Below are positions 35,405-44,580 of a stretch of 64,000 bases of DNA, piece after piece. Each line of letters starts with the position of its first letter. The stretch's first letter is position 1. The translations under genes and the position numbers were made by a program. Source of the DNA: Alkalibacterium sp. (lineage in GTDB: Bacteria > Bacillota > Bacilli > Lactobacillales > Carnobacteriaceae_A); assembly GCA_020832185.1 (NCBI GenBank), contig JAFIFE010000011.1, positions 124,001 through 188,000 of the forward strand. The letters run 5' to 3'. The notes below the pieces were generated by a model, which ran no database searches, was not told where the DNA came from, and was given only the letters and a program-made list of their open reading frames with translations.

Positions 35405-36466
35405 TTATAATTGAATCAGTTCCTTAGTTACTGTCATCAGGTTTTTATTGCCCTCTTCAGTAATTAGAAGATCATCTTCAATTCTCACGCCACCCAGTCC
35501 AGGTATATAGATTCCCGGTTCATTAGTAATGACATTGCCTTTTACTAATGGGTTCTCATTACGGAAGTTGATTCCAGGCCCCTCATGCACTTCAAGTCCT
35601 ATTCCGTGCCCAGTAGAATGTCCAAACGCGTCGCCGTAGCCTTTCTCTTTGATGTAGTCACGAGCCACATCATCGAGTTCTTTACCGGTTACTCCTGCTT
35701 TGGCTAATTCTGTTACTTTCAGGTTGGCATCAAGTACGATCTGATGTATTTTTTTCAGTTCTTCACCAGGATCTCCCAATGCAAAAGTACGGGTCATATC
35801 TGAAACATAGCCATTATAGTAACAACCAAAATCAAGAGTGATCATATCTCCCTGTTCGATTTTTTTGTCACTTGCTACACCATGTGGCATGGCTGAACGT
35901 TTTCCACTGGCCACGATCGTATCAAAAGACACACCAGACGCTCCTTTTTCCCTCATCAGAAAGTCTAGTTTATTGGCGACTTCAATTTCTGAAACGCCTG
36001 GTTTGATGAAAGTAAGAATTTCTTCAAACGCGTATTCTGTTATTTTGATTGCCTGCTGAATTGTCGCTATTTCGGATGCTTCTTTTATTTCTCTTAATGA
36101 TTCAATCAGACCACTAACTGGTTTTAATTCACACGGCAGCAATGATTTAATCTGATCATACGTTCCAAACGTCACAAAATCCTTTTCAAAACCTAATGAT
36201 TGAATATTTTCTTTTTCTACAATCGTTTTTACTTCTTCATAAATCGGTCCTGTATTCTTGATGATTTCGAATCCCACAGCCTGATCTGCAGCCTGCTCTG
36301 TATATCTGAAGTCAGTCACAAAAAACGCCTTGTCTTCTGTGATCACGCTTAGTCCCGTTGATCCAGTAAAATTTGAGGCATAACGCAGATTATACGGACT
36401 TGTTATTAAAAGGGCTTCTAACCCCTGATTTTTGATTTTTTTCTGAATATCTTTTACTCGTGACAT
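35405..36466 (-). CDS. pepP: Xaa-Pro aminopeptidase, M24B family (YqhT-like)
   Basis: The 353-residue metallopeptidase removes N-terminal residues before proline in the cytoplasm. The pita-bread domain has metal ligands in LDFGCYYNGYVSDMTRTF, HSTGHGIGLEVHEGPG, NEPGIYIPG and RIEDD. The location just upstream of efp matches yqhT-efp of Bacillus. A second M24 enzyme, pepQ, is encoded at 51640. The dipeptidase versus aminopeptidase split is inferred from context. Confidence 0.88.
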   Translation of the reverse strand: MSRVKDIQKKIKNQGLEALLITSPYNLRYASNFTGSTGLSVITEDKAFFVTDFRYTEQAADQAVGFEIIKNTGPIYEEVKTIVEKENIQSLGFEKDFVTFGTYDQIKSLLPCELKPVSGLIESLREIKEASEIATIQQAIKITEYAFEEILTFIKPGVSEIEVANKLDFLMREKGASGVSFDTIVASGKRSAMPHGVASDKKIEQGDMITLDFGCYYNGYVSDMTRTFALGDPGEELKKIHQIVLDANLKVTELAKAGVTGKELDDVARDYIKEKGYGDAFGHSTGHGIGLEVHEGPGINFRNENPLVKGNVITNEPGIYIPGLGGVRIEDDLLITEEGNKNLMTVTKELIQL

Positions 36467-36608
36467 GTAAACACCCTATCCTAATAGTTTATCGTACAGT
36501 TGAACTTCGGTCTTTTTCATTATAGCAAAGCTGATATGAAAAATAAACGAATGGGTGTTTTCATCAGTCTATGTATGTTTATAGTGCCTAAAACTGCAAA
36601 CTAAATAA

Positions 36609-36624
36609 GGCTGCCTGAACAGCC
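36609..36624 (-). terminator. Possible terminator of the comG operon
   Basis: GGCTG pairs with CAGCC around a 6-base loop, followed by TTATTTAGTTT on the minus strand. The stem is short. Confidence 0.45.
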
Positions 36625-36665
36625 CTTTGTGACCTGCTCTATAGGTAGAGGGTAGTCCTTTTTAT

Positions 36666-37097
36666 TTAGTCGTTTAAAGAGTCCTCGTCTATCACTCTTG
36701 GATCCTCTTTATTTACTCCATGATTTTGATCACTTTCTGCAGGTATAACACTCTTGACAGGTATTTCAATATGTTTTTGACTGGTGTAGCGGCTGTTTAG
36801 AGTGGCTTTGATCAAGAGTTGGGTCTCTGATGTTTTAAGAACAACCGTTTTCCCGTTGTTAAATAGAACAGACGAGGGGTAGTGCCCGCCGTCTTCAACT
36901 GAAATCAGTGCTTCAGTCATTTCAATCAGCGCTTTCGCTTCGTAACTATGGGCTGTTTGCTTATATTGGATAATCTGATGTTTAATGACCGCTGCCGAGG
37001 CTGTCATTAATAAGGTAAGAAAGAGAAGAAGGAGCAGTGTAGAAATGAGACTGCTTCCCTGCTCTTCTTTTCCTTTTCCCTGAATATATTTACTCAT
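36666..37097 (-). CDS. comGG: Competence pseudopilus protein ComGG
   Basis: The 143-residue protein has a short leader (EEQGSSLISTLL) and one hydrophobic segment (LLLLLFLTLLMTASAAVI), then a soluble domain. It is the last gene of the comG series, where ComGG sits. ComGG proteins vary and are recognised mainly by position. The ATG overlaps the comGF end by eight bases, so it is coupled. It probably caps or primes the DNA-uptake pseudopilus. Confidence 0.75.
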   Translation of the reverse strand: MSKYIQGKGKEEQGSSLISTLLLLLFLTLLMTASAAVIKHQIIQYKQTAHSYEAKALIEMTEALISVEDGGHYPSSVLFNNGKTVVLKTSETQLLIKATLNSRYTSQKHIEIPVKSVIPAESDQNHGVNKEDPRVIDEDSLND

Positions 37098-37572
37098 TCA
37101 ATACCTCTACTTTGATCCATGCATTATAGGATTCATCATTTTCGAATGTAACATCTAGTTGGATCTGGTTATTGTTCTGCTGAACTTTGAAGGCCTTAAC
37201 CTTTGTCAGCACTGGCTGGTGTCCTTCCCCGTTTACTACTCGACGGTATATTTTTTTATGCACGTCATACGACACCGATTTGTTCAATAGGATCCCCTTT
37301 TCTACCTTAGTTACACTAAATCCAGTAGACCACACATCTTTTAGCACCGTATCTCTCAAATCGTGCTCCAGCATATTCAGAAACAAATGCCATTCTATTT
37401 GTCTGTCATCACTGATGCTCGCCCTTACCGACTGGATTTGTGATAATGCCAGTGAAAAAAAGAAAACACATCCCATTATTACATTGAGAGCGACCAGCAT
37501 TTCAATCAGGGTCAATCCTTCTTCACTCTGACCAGATGACAGAGCGTATTTCAACTTTCGCCTCGTTTCCAT
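37090..37572 (-). CDS. comGF: Competence pseudopilin ComGF
   Basis: A prepilin-type N-terminus (SEEGLTLIEMLVALNVIMG) is followed by a ComGF domain (about 60-160). The open frame reaches back to 37683. The longest version would give an untypical 60-residue leader, so ATG 37572 or the TTG at 37554 is more likely; I chose the ATG. It overlaps comGE by about 50 bases in another frame. It is a minor pseudopilin needed for transformation. Confidence 0.78.
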   Translation of the reverse strand: METRRKLKYALSSGQSEEGLTLIEMLVALNVIMGCVFFFSLALSQIQSVRASISDDRQIEWHLFLNMLEHDLRDTVLKDVWSTGFSVTKVEKGILLNKSVSYDVHKKIYRRVVNGEGHQPVLTKVKAFKVQQNNNQIQLDVTFENDESYNAWIKVEVLNE

Positions 37573-37858
37573 CCTCTCCTCTGATACTAATTTTGTATGC
37601 ATCACTGAAACTGGAGGTAACTGATACTCCTGAGACTTTTGTGTTGCCTGTTTCTTTTCTTTCCCAGAACAATGAACGCTCATATAAGTGCCGCGTCATC
37701 TCTACCTCACTCTTTGCTTGCTGCCTCACTTCAAATATATCCGTTAAATAAGGCATGGTTCCTGCTAATAAGAACACTAGAATGCTCATGCTGATTAAGG
37801 CTTCCAGCAAGACATACCCTTCACTTCCTTTGACTCGTTCTAATTTCAAAACGCCCAC
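37523..37858 (-). CDS. comGE: Competence pseudopilin ComGE
   Basis: The 111-residue protein has a prepilin leader cut at Gly before Tyr (KGSEGYVLLEALISM) and one helix. The GTG at 37858 is almost on top of AGGA, and TTG 37849 has better spacing, so the true start may be three codons in. It overlaps both comGD and comGF. Confidence 0.75.
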   Translation of the reverse strand: MGVLKLERVKGSEGYVLLEALISMSILVFLLAGTMPYLTDIFEVRQQAKSEVEMTRHLYERSLFWERKETGNTKVSGVSVTSSFSDAYKISIRGEDGNEAKVEIRSVIWSE

Positions 37859-38279
37859 TTCCTAACTGAAAAACATAGTCGACGTACCCTTCTGGTGTTT
37901 CAAAATAAATAGTTTCATAATAACCAATTGAGCCTGATTTTTTTGAGAATCGAAACTCAACAGTTGTATTCAATATTTTCACATGTTCTGGAAGTGTCAG
38001 GATATGCTCTATGGGATGACCTGTTTCTTCACTTACCCTAAAAGATATTTCTCCGCGGGATGGTCGAAACCTGACGACTGTCCACACATCATTTAACACA
38101 GAGTAGTTTTGGACGAGTGTCATACTGGACTGAAAGGAATCAAAAAAAATAGCGGTTTCAGTTTTTTTTGTCAAGGAGTTAAAATGAATAGTCGGTAAAG
38201 CAAGCAGTAATGACACCACACTCAGCACTAGAAGTGTTTCAATTAAAGTCATCCCATCATCTTTATTTATGTGACTCAA
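37821..38279 (-). CDS. comGD: Competence pseudopilin ComGD
   Basis: The 152-residue prepilin-like protein has the class III leader NKDDGMTLIETLLVLSVVS, cut between Gly and Met, and a ComGD-type C-terminal domain. The start is TTG 38279, seven bases after GGAG. It lies 12 bases after comGC. Confidence 0.82.
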   Translation of the reverse strand: MSHINKDDGMTLIETLLVLSVVSLLLALPTIHFNSLTKKTETAIFFDSFQSSMTLVQNYSVLNDVWTVVRFRPSRGEISFRVSEETGHPIEHILTLPEHVKILNTTVEFRFSKKSGSIGYYETIYFETPEGYVDYVFQLGSGRFEIRTSQRK

Positions 38280-38291
38280 TGCTAGACTCCA

Positions 38292-38618
38292 CTATTTAGG
38301 TTTGGCACTGACTATTCCATTGACCACATTATACTCAGCTATTGCTCTGGTTATTTGTTTATCAGTTAAGTAGTTGCCAGTTTTTAATTTATTAAAATCA
38401 TTTGGTTTATCATTGTCATTTAAAATGTATAAATTGACCTGAGTCTGGAGAACCGTTTCAAAAGCTTCGTTACTCTTCGATTCTGCACTGTCCTGACTCC
38501 CGGATAAATTGGGAATAAAAAGAAGAAGCAGTGCGGAAATAACGAATAAAACAAGCGACATTTCAATTAATGTAAACCCATTTTCACATCTGATTCTTTT
38601 TGTCATAGTATTAAGCAT
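38292..38618 (-). CDS. comGC: Major competence pseudopilin ComGC
   Basis: The 108-residue prepilin has the clean leader CENGFTLIEMSLVLFVISAL, cut between Gly and Phe by the prepilin peptidase ComC (not in this window). It is the main subunit of the pseudopilus that draws DNA through the wall. ATG 38618 has AAGGAGGAA upstream. Confidence 0.92.
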   Translation of the reverse strand: MLNTMTKRIRCENGFTLIEMSLVLFVISALLLLFIPNLSGSQDSAESKSNEAFETVLQTQVNLYILNDNDKPNDFNKLKTGNYLTDKQITRAIAEYNVVNGIVSAKPK

Positions 38619-38634
38619 TGTGTTTTTCCTCCTT

Positions 38635-39699
38635 TTATAGTGTATCCATGATGCTAAATGTAGGAAGCATTAACGCAGCGTATATGGCCACGATCAGCAG
38701 TGCTACCCCAGTAAATACGATGGGCTGAATCCAAGTCATTAACTGTTCAATCTTTCTGTCGAAATCTTCTTCACAACTGAATGAGTACAATTCTAGTTCA
38801 TATCCCAGTTTCCCCGATGTTTCTCCTTGTCTGACCACTTCCTTGATTTCATCATTCAAAAAAGCGAAAGATTCCAGAGCATCAGAAAAGGACTTCCCTT
38901 TCAGCATTTCCTGCTCGATACAGTGTCCGATTTCTCTGACTAAGTCTGAACTTTGTTTGCTTTTCATGATTGTGACCACTTCCAGCAGGCTGCAGCTTCC
39001 TTTGATCAACTGTCCCCATTCATACGAGAAATACTGGCTCCAGTATAATTTCAATAAGGGACTCTTGATCCATTTCGAAACCCCATTCCATTTTTCAACC
39101 GGAGTCCTGTTACTGTTGACTATATTAATGACTATCCACCCTATTACAGCAAGGCATCCCACAATCAGCATACCAATCGGAGAATGGTAGACCATCTTCA
39201 CTATCACCCTCGTACTTAACGGCATCTCCTGGGACTGAATTGACGTGATCTGTTCAATGTGGGGGATAAGGACATAACGCATAGTAAACAGCATGATAAT
39301 TATAAAGCCAATCAGCATCAGTGGGTACTGAATGATCCCTGCTGCTTTTTTCCGTTTTTCCGATTGCTTGACTAGCTGTTTTCCCGATCGAGTAATGGCC
39401 TGAGCAAAGTTGCCATGGTACAGTGCAAAATACAATTGTGTACACGTTTGGTCAGGAAACCCGCATTTGTGTAATGCGGCTGAAAGTGATGACCCTTCTG
39501 TCACTTCATTTCTTATAATAGTCACCCAGCTGGCAGAATCGGATTTAGACAGTGTCTGAAGAAAATGTAGAGACTCGTTCATAGAAAACCCTTCTGAGAG
39601 CAGGCGTCCCATCCGATTAAGAAAGACCCCTTGCTTGTACAAGTGATTACTGGTTCGCAATGAGGTACCGCTGATAGGTTTTTTCTGAAATATACCCAT
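38635..39699 (-). CDS. comGB: Competence type II secretion platform protein ComGB
   Basis: The 354-residue GspF-family membrane protein has two T2SSF domains (LLSEGFSMNESLHFLQTL; LIKGSCSLLEVVTIM), three membrane helices and the VRQGETSGKLG motif. It anchors pseudopilus assembly driven by ComGA. ATG 39699 has AAGGTGAG upstream and overlaps the comGA end by 53 bases. Confidence 0.9.
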   Translation of the reverse strand: MGIFQKKPISGTSLRTSNHLYKQGVFLNRMGRLLSEGFSMNESLHFLQTLSKSDSASWVTIIRNEVTEGSSLSAALHKCGFPDQTCTQLYFALYHGNFAQAITRSGKQLVKQSEKRKKAAGIIQYPLMLIGFIIIMLFTMRYVLIPHIEQITSIQSQEMPLSTRVIVKMVYHSPIGMLIVGCLAVIGWIVINIVNSNRTPVEKWNGVSKWIKSPLLKLYWSQYFSYEWGQLIKGSCSLLEVVTIMKSKQSSDLVREIGHCIEQEMLKGKSFSDALESFAFLNDEIKEVVRQGETSGKLGYELELYSFSCEEDFDRKIEQLMTWIQPIVFTGVALLIVAIYAALMLPTFSIMDTL

Positions 39700-40708
39700 A
39701 CATACTCACCTTCTCAAGTAAATGATTAAAATCTCTCTGAACATCAGATCTGACTGGGATCTCAACACGCTCATCCATGAGCCACCTTTTAAGGCTGTCA
39801 CCAGTTTTCACTTCAAAGAGCGCAGCCCTCTTCTGATCTCTGGGATAATGGGAACAGTATGTCTGGCAATTAGTTCCACACAGTGAACAGTACAATGGAA
39901 TCAGGTTCTGAAAGGCAATACCGATCAGCGTTTGCTGAAGCAGCGTCAGACTGACCCCTAGTTCCAGTAACCGTGAAATAACACCTCTGCAGTTCTTTGC
40001 GTGAATAGATGCTACGATCAGATGTCCGGTCAATGCGCCTCTCATCACCATTTTAGCCGTTTCTTCATCTCGGATCTCGCCTACTATGATGACATCGGGG
40101 TGATGACGAAGAGAACTCTTTAAAAGATGCTCATAGGAGATTCCGGCGGTTTCGTTCACTTGAGTCTGTAAAAATGTGACTTCTTCTATTTCTACTGGAT
40201 CTTCAACTGTTATTACCTGCTGCTTCTCTCCGTCCAGTCGATTTTTAACCAGATGATACATGGTCGTTGTTTTTCCTGAGTCTACCGGACCGGAAAATAA
40301 CAGTAAGCCGGATTTTGAGTCGACCAGTTTTTTCAGCATATCCCACTCATGCCTGAAAAAAGCACCTACTTCCTGCTTATTGGAATCTTTCTGTTTCAGT
40401 AACCGGATGACCAGTGATTCCTGACTCTGGTAGTTACTGATCGTGGAGAACCTCAGATCAACTGCCTTCTCTTTCAGCTGAAATGTCATCGATCCACTCT
40501 GCGGACGTCTCTTTTCGCCAACATCCATGTTCGACAGAAACTTGAAATACGATATTAACCTGCCTCCCTCTTCTCTATCTAAATAAAATTGCTTATCCAT
40601 CTGTCCATTCAGCCTGAAATAGATATCATAATGTTTCTGCTCGGGCAATATGTGTATATCACTTGTCCGAAACGAATCAGCAATGGTCAGCAGATGCTGT
40701 GCAAACAA
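39647..40708 (-). CDS. comGA: Competence ATPase ComGA (true start may be CTG at 40720)
   Basis: The 353-residue GspE/PilB-family ATPase drives pseudopilus assembly. It has Walker A FSGPVDSGKTTT, the Asp box VITVEDPVEIEE, Walker B HHPDVIIVGEIRDEETA and the His box ALTGHLIVASIHAKNC. TTG 40708 is the first standard start after an in-frame stop at 40721-40723. AAAGGAG, however, is nine bases from a CTG at 40718-40720, which would add MDTE and fit the Bacillus N-terminus (MDS...SDIHI). It opens the full operon comGA-GG. No ComK or ComX box is clear upstream. Confidence 0.92.
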   Translation of the reverse strand: MFAQHLLTIADSFRTSDIHILPEQKHYDIYFRLNGQMDKQFYLDREEGGRLISYFKFLSNMDVGEKRRPQSGSMTFQLKEKAVDLRFSTISNYQSQESLVIRLLKQKDSNKQEVGAFFRHEWDMLKKLVDSKSGLLLFSGPVDSGKTTTMYHLVKNRLDGEKQQVITVEDPVEIEEVTFLQTQVNETAGISYEHLLKSSLRHHPDVIIVGEIRDEETAKMVMRGALTGHLIVASIHAKNCRGVISRLLELGVSLTLLQQTLIGIAFQNLIPLYCSLCGTNCQTYCSHYPRDQKRAALFEVKTGDSLKRWLMDERVEIPVRSDVQRDFNHLLEKVSMYGYISEKTYQRYLIANQ

Positions 40709-40789
40709 TTCAGTATCCAGTTATCCTCACTCCTTTAACTCTTATTTTCCCAGCTACTATATATATTGTGCTTTAAATTCAAAACTTAC

Positions 40790-40835
40790 GAAAAAAACCT
40801 GTAAAAAACAGAATAATATCTGTCTCTTACAGGTT
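40790..40835 (-). terminator. Terminator of yebC
   Basis: AACCTGTAA pairs with TTACAGGTT, an inner ACAGA/TCTGT stem lies in the loop, and TTTTTTT follows on the minus strand. Confidence 0.85.
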
Positions 40836-40867
40836 AATGATCTTTCCCTATTTAGTTCATGATTACT

Positions 40868-41593
40868 TTACATTTCAGCATTATGATAGACATCACTTAC
40901 GTCATCATCATCTTCCAGTGCATCAATCATTTTTTCGAATTGTTCTACTTTATCGTCCGGTACAGGAATCATTGTTTGAGGGACCATTGTCAGTTCAGAC
41001 TGGTCAAGTGTAAATCCAGCCTCTTTCAACGCATCTCTGACTGCAGCATAATCATGTCCGTCAGTATAAATTTCAAATACTTCCTCAGACGTTTCAAGGT
41101 CTTCTCCTCCCGCTTCAAGGACCTGCATCAGCATATCATCTTCACTTAAGTCGAGATTTTCACGACTGACAGCGATATACCCCTTGCGGTCGAACATATA
41201 ATTGACTGATCCTTTTTCTCCAAGCGATCCGCCATTACGGTCGAAAGCCAGTCGGATATTCGTGCTTGAACGGTTCAGGTTATCTGTTAGCGCATAGACC
41301 AGCACTGCTATGCCATTTGGGCCATATCCTTCATATAAAACTTCCTTGTAGTCTGCTCCTTGACCAGAATCCGTTGCTCGCTTGATTGCACGGTCAATAT
41401 TATCATTGGGCATATTATTTGTTTTAGCTTTATCGACAGCCAGACGCAGTGCAGCATTAGTTTCGGGATCAGGGCCACCGTCTTTTGCAGCTTGATAAAT
41501 TTCTTTTGATAATTTCTGGAAAATTTTCCCTCTTTTAGCATCTTGTGCACCTTTACGATGCTGAATATTTTTCCACTTCGAATGTCCTGCCAT
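40868..41593 (-). CDS. yebC: YebC/PmpR family protein
   Basis: The 241-residue protein begins [20 protein letters not shown] and has the family segments [14 protein letters not shown] and [18 protein letters not shown]. The family includes DNA-binding regulators and proteins recently linked to relief of ribosome stalling at prolines (YebC/YeeI types). The role here is not fixed by sequence. ATG 41593 follows AAAGAGGAAA. It has its own promoter and terminator. Confidence 0.93.
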   Translation of the reverse strand: MAGHSKWKNIQHRKGAQDAKRGKIFQKLSKEIYQAAKDGGPDPETNAALRLAVDKAKTNNMPNDNIDRAIKRATDSGQGADYKEVLYEGYGPNGIAVLVYALTDNLNRSSTNIRLAFDRNGGSLGEKGSVNYMFDRKGYIAVSRENLDLSEDDMLMQVLEAGGEDLETSEEVFEIYTDGHDYAAVRDALKEAGFTLDQSELTMVPQTMIPVPDDKVEQFEKMIDALEDDDDVSDVYHNAEM

Positions 41594-41637
41594 CTCATTT
41601 CCTCTTTCCTGATCTTTTATGTCGTTAGTCCTCTGTT

Positions 41638-41665
41638 ATTATACCAAATTTCCAGGTTGTTTCAA
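41638..41665 (-). promoter_or_regulatory. Promoter of yebC
   Basis: On the minus strand TTGAAA (41660-41665), a 16-base spacer and TATAAT (41638-41643) lie 45 bases before the start codon. Confidence 0.75.
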
Positions 41666-41723
41666 GGTTTTCCGGTTACGCTTTCAGACTTGACTAAACC
41701 TTTATGTGTAACGGTTTCGTCAC

Positions 41724-42239
41724 CTAAACTCGTTTGCGTCTCCTTCTCGTATTCGGTTTTGAAGACAAAAGTCCACTGACAATCCCAACGAACGCACCAG
41801 CTGTATCCAGCATGACATCTTCCATCAGCGCAGTCCGGTTTGGATGAAAGGATTGTCTCAACTCATCAAACGAAGCATAGCCAATTGACAGCAATACAGC
41901 AAGGATCACTGTCAAGTAGGGATTGTTCACTCTGTTTCTTAACCCTAGGTACCAGAATAACCCTAAGAAGAAAAAGGATATAAAGTGAGCTCCTTTTCGT
42001 ATGAAAAACTCGATAAATCCTATGTACCCACTTGAGTTCACACTAATTTCGCTTCCTGCGTACATAAACTCCACTCGTTCCAGCAATCCTCTAAGGGGCT
42101 CATTCTCGAGCCACTGATGTAGAAGCGGCTGCACGGTCTGATCCTGGTAACTCATGGATGAACTATAGTAAAGAATACCCATCACGACAAACGCTAACAG
42201 TAAATAAATATTATCTGCAGTACTTGCTTTATTTCTCAT
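41724..42239 (-). CDS. VanZ-like family membrane protein
   Basis: The 171-residue protein has four membrane helices and the VanZ motif set: FFIRKGAHFISFFFLGLF, a central Gly-Tyr-Ala-Ser-Phe-Asp-Glu helix (GYASFDELRQSFHPNRTALMED) and VMLDTAGAFVG. VanZ itself gives low-level teicoplanin resistance, but most homologues are of unknown role. The frame opens six codons earlier; AAGGTG is followed by ATG 42239. It lies 130 bases upstream of yebC and may be read into it. Confidence 0.85.
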   Translation of the reverse strand: MRNKASTADNIYLLLAFVVMGILYYSSSMSYQDQTVQPLLHQWLENEPLRGLLERVEFMYAGSEISVNSSGYIGFIEFFIRKGAHFISFFFLGLFWYLGLRNRVNNPYLTVILAVLLSIGYASFDELRQSFHPNRTALMEDVMLDTAGAFVGIVSGLLSSKPNTRRRRKRV

Positions 42240-42342
42240 ATTTTCACACCTTTTCAATCAATAGTCTTATTCTAACTGATGTGACTTTATATGGAAAGAA
42301 AAAAGCGATACAATTAGTTTATTATATTAAGGGGGAGAATAC

Positions 42343-44148
42343 ATGCAGAAACAGTTAACATGGGACATGGATACTATTTTCAAAGGGGGAAGCGATTCTA
42401 AAGAATTGCAGGCATTTATCGATAACATAAAAGAAACGATTTCAGAAGCAAAAACTCTTATCGAACAGTGGTCGCCAGAATCAGATGGGGCATCTACACG
42501 TCACTTGATTGCATTTTTAGCTAAACGAGAGACAGCCTTTGACCACTTGGGGGAAGCTTCTACATTTTCAAGAGGACTTTTATCTGCAAATGTCAACGAC
42601 TCTAAAGCGGCAAAAACAGTTAACCAGCTTAGCCAGCTCGGGAGTTCAATGAGCGACGTAGAAACGCAGTTTATGAAAAAAGTGAAGGCGATACCGGATG
42701 ATGACTGGGCTGATTTACTGGCTCATGATGACTTGAAAGCTAGTGCATTTAACTTAAACGAAAAAAGAGAAAAAGGAAAAAAACTTTTGTCTGAAAATGA
42801 AGAACGCATTATTCAGCAGTTATCACTCGATGGACTCGAAGGCTTCAACAATGTCTATCAGTCTCTGGTGAACAGCATACGTATACCATTTGAAACAAAT
42901 GGTGACGTCACCACGCTTTCAGCTGGTCAGGCTGCGAATAAATTAAGTGGTCACCCTGATCCGGCAGTCAGAGCATCCTTATTGACGACGTGGGAAATGT
43001 CGTGGGAAGCTAAAGCACCTTTGTTCGCTGATACTCTTAACCACCTGGCTGGGTTCCGTTTACAGACTTACAAGCTGAGAGACGAACCTGACTTTTTGAC
43101 TCCTGCACTGGAATATAATCGCCTTGAGAAACAGACCTTGGACACGATGTGGGATACGATCACCCGAAACAAACCGAAACTGGTCGACTTTTTAAACCGG
43201 AAAGCCGCTTTGATGAACAAAGACAAACTGGGATGGGCAGACGTGACCGCTCCCTTATCTTTGGGTGATTACGAACCGAAAGAATACTCATTTGAAGAGG
43301 CTCAGTCCTTTGTTATTGAGCACTTTGGATCATTCAGCGAGGATATGAAGAACTTGGCTCAAACGGCTTTTGATCAGACATGGGTCGAAGCAGAAGACCG
43401 TGAAGGCAAACGTCCTGGAGCTTACTGTTCAAACCTGCCGAAAAGTAAACAGTCACGCGTCTTTATGACCTTTTCTGGCACAGCTAACAATGTCTCTACC
43501 CTTGCCCATGAGCTCGGACATGCCTACCACAGTCATGTCATGCGCGATCTTCCGCATCTCAATCGTCGCTATGCCATGAACGTTGCAGAAACAGCTTCAA
43601 CGTTTTGTGAAATGGTGATATCAAGTGCAACCGTAGACGCTGCCAACTCCGCAGAAGAAAAAATTGCTTTGCTTGATAGTAAAATATCGAGAGCTGCTGT
43701 CATGTTTATGAATATTCATAGCCGCTACCTATTCGAAACACGGTTTTATGAACAGAGACAAGACGGACTTCTTGATGAAAATGAATTGTCGACGCTTATG
43801 GAAGAAGCACAAAAAGAAGCATTCCAGAACGCTCTGGAATCCTATCACCCTATGTTCTGGGCAAGTAAGCTCCACTTCCATATTACAGGCGTGCCATTTT
43901 ATAACTTCCCTTATACCTTTGGCTTCCTGTTCAGTCTTGGAATCTACTCATATGCTAAAGGACAGAACAAAAACTTCGAGTCAGATTACCGCGAGTTATT
44001 AAGAGATACAGCGAGTATGACAACTGAAGAACTGGCTAAAAAACATCTGGATGTCGACTTGACTCAACCAGATTTCTGGCAGTCAGCTATTGATGAAGTG
44101 ATGAGTGATGTCGATGAATACATGGAACTGACTAAGCGTTTCGTATAA
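42343..44148 (+). CDS. M3 family oligoendopeptidase (PepF-like)
   Basis: The 601-residue zinc peptidase has HELGH at residues 389-393 (STLAHELGHAYHSHVM) and the downstream Glu in NVAETASTFCEMV. The N-terminal half is the PepF helical cap. It cleaves short peptides in the cytoplasm. The spacing and sequence fit the M3_fam_3 group more than classic PepF. ATG 42343 follows GGGGGAGA. It is monocistronic, with a terminator at 44186-44240. Confidence 0.9.
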   Translation: MQKQLTWDMDTIFKGGSDSKELQAFIDNIKETISEAKTLIEQWSPESDGASTRHLIAFLAKRETAFDHLGEASTFSRGLLSANVNDSKAAKTVNQLSQLGSSMSDVETQFMKKVKAIPDDDWADLLAHDDLKASAFNLNEKREKGKKLLSENEERIIQQLSLDGLEGFNNVYQSLVNSIRIPFETNGDVTTLSAGQAANKLSGHPDPAVRASLLTTWEMSWEAKAPLFADTLNHLAGFRLQTYKLRDEPDFLTPALEYNRLEKQTLDTMWDTITRNKPKLVDFLNRKAALMNKDKLGWADVTAPLSLGDYEPKEYSFEEAQSFVIEHFGSFSEDMKNLAQTAFDQTWVEAEDREGKRPGAYCSNLPKSKQSRVFMTFSGTANNVSTLAHELGHAYHSHVMRDLPHLNRRYAMNVAETASTFCEMVISSATVDAANSAEEKIALLDSKISRAAVMFMNIHSRYLFETRFYEQRQDGLLDENELSTLMEEAQKEAFQNALESYHPMFWASKLHFHITGVPFYNFPYTFGFLFSLGIYSYAKGQNKNFESDYRELLRDTASMTTEELAKKHLDVDLTQPDFWQSAIDEVMSDVDEYMELTKRFV

Positions 44149-44185
44149 TCATTTTTTAATCAGCTAAACTGTTTTTGAATACTCA

Positions 44186-44240
44186 AAACAGAGGATCGTC
44201 ATTGAAGTCACTTGACTTGGATACGGTCCTCTGTTTCTTT
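44186..44240 (+). terminator. Terminator of the M3 peptidase gene
   Basis: AAACAGAGGA pairs with TCCTCTGTTT, an inner AAGTCA/TGACTT stem lies in the loop, and TTTCTTTT follows. Confidence 0.78.
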
Positions 44241-44502
44241 TCGTTGCCACTCGCTGGTGATTTTTCTCATAGTCGGGAAGTATAACTTTCAGGTGCTCTT
44301 CAATCAGGATGTCGATTGGAGTCGATAAGCTAGGGCATCTATGTTCTTGCTCGCGTTACGTTCCTTTGAGATAGACAGGTTAATTCATTCCCCTCAAAGC
44401 TCTGGTCTTTTACCCACTCAAATGGGCAGTTTTTTTATACATTTGAGAACTCTGTTTTGGTCAAAGATTGAGGCCAATCGTAATTCCTATTCAAACAAAA
44501 AA
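44241..44502. other. Intergenic stretch with no confident gene; possible gene remnant
   Basis: No gene can be supported here. On the minus strand a stop-free stretch at about 44200-44320 reads RCPSLSTPIDILIEEHLKVI and then a Lys/Arg-rich end. It looks protein-like but has no start or ribosome site and is broken upstream by stops. It may be the worn 3' end of a lost gene. A plus-strand 65-codon ORF at 44341-44538 lacks support. A short hairpin CCCA/TGGG followed by seven T residues lies at 44412-44437. Confidence 0.4.
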
Positions 44503-44551
44503 CCGAATGATCATCGAATTCTTTTAACAAGAATTTAAGATGGTCATTCGG
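44503..44551 (-). terminator. Terminator of the NlpC/P60 hydrolase gene
   Basis: CCGAATGA pairs with TCATTCGG, an inner GAATTC/GAATTT-type stem lies within, and TTTTTTG follows on the minus strand. Confidence 0.82.
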
Positions 44552-44580
44552 CTTTTACTTTTAACTGTTTACATTATATT

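Noticed and set aside
40709-40795. ComK or ComX (cin-box) site before comGA
   Set aside because: No AAAA-N5-TTTT pair or TACGAATA-like element is present at a suitable distance; a TTGAAT/TATAGT pair has poor spacing.
44341-44538. 65-codon plus-strand ORF after the M3 peptidase gene
   Set aside because: It has no ribosome site, crosses a hairpin plus T-run and the P60 terminator, and shows no family likeness.
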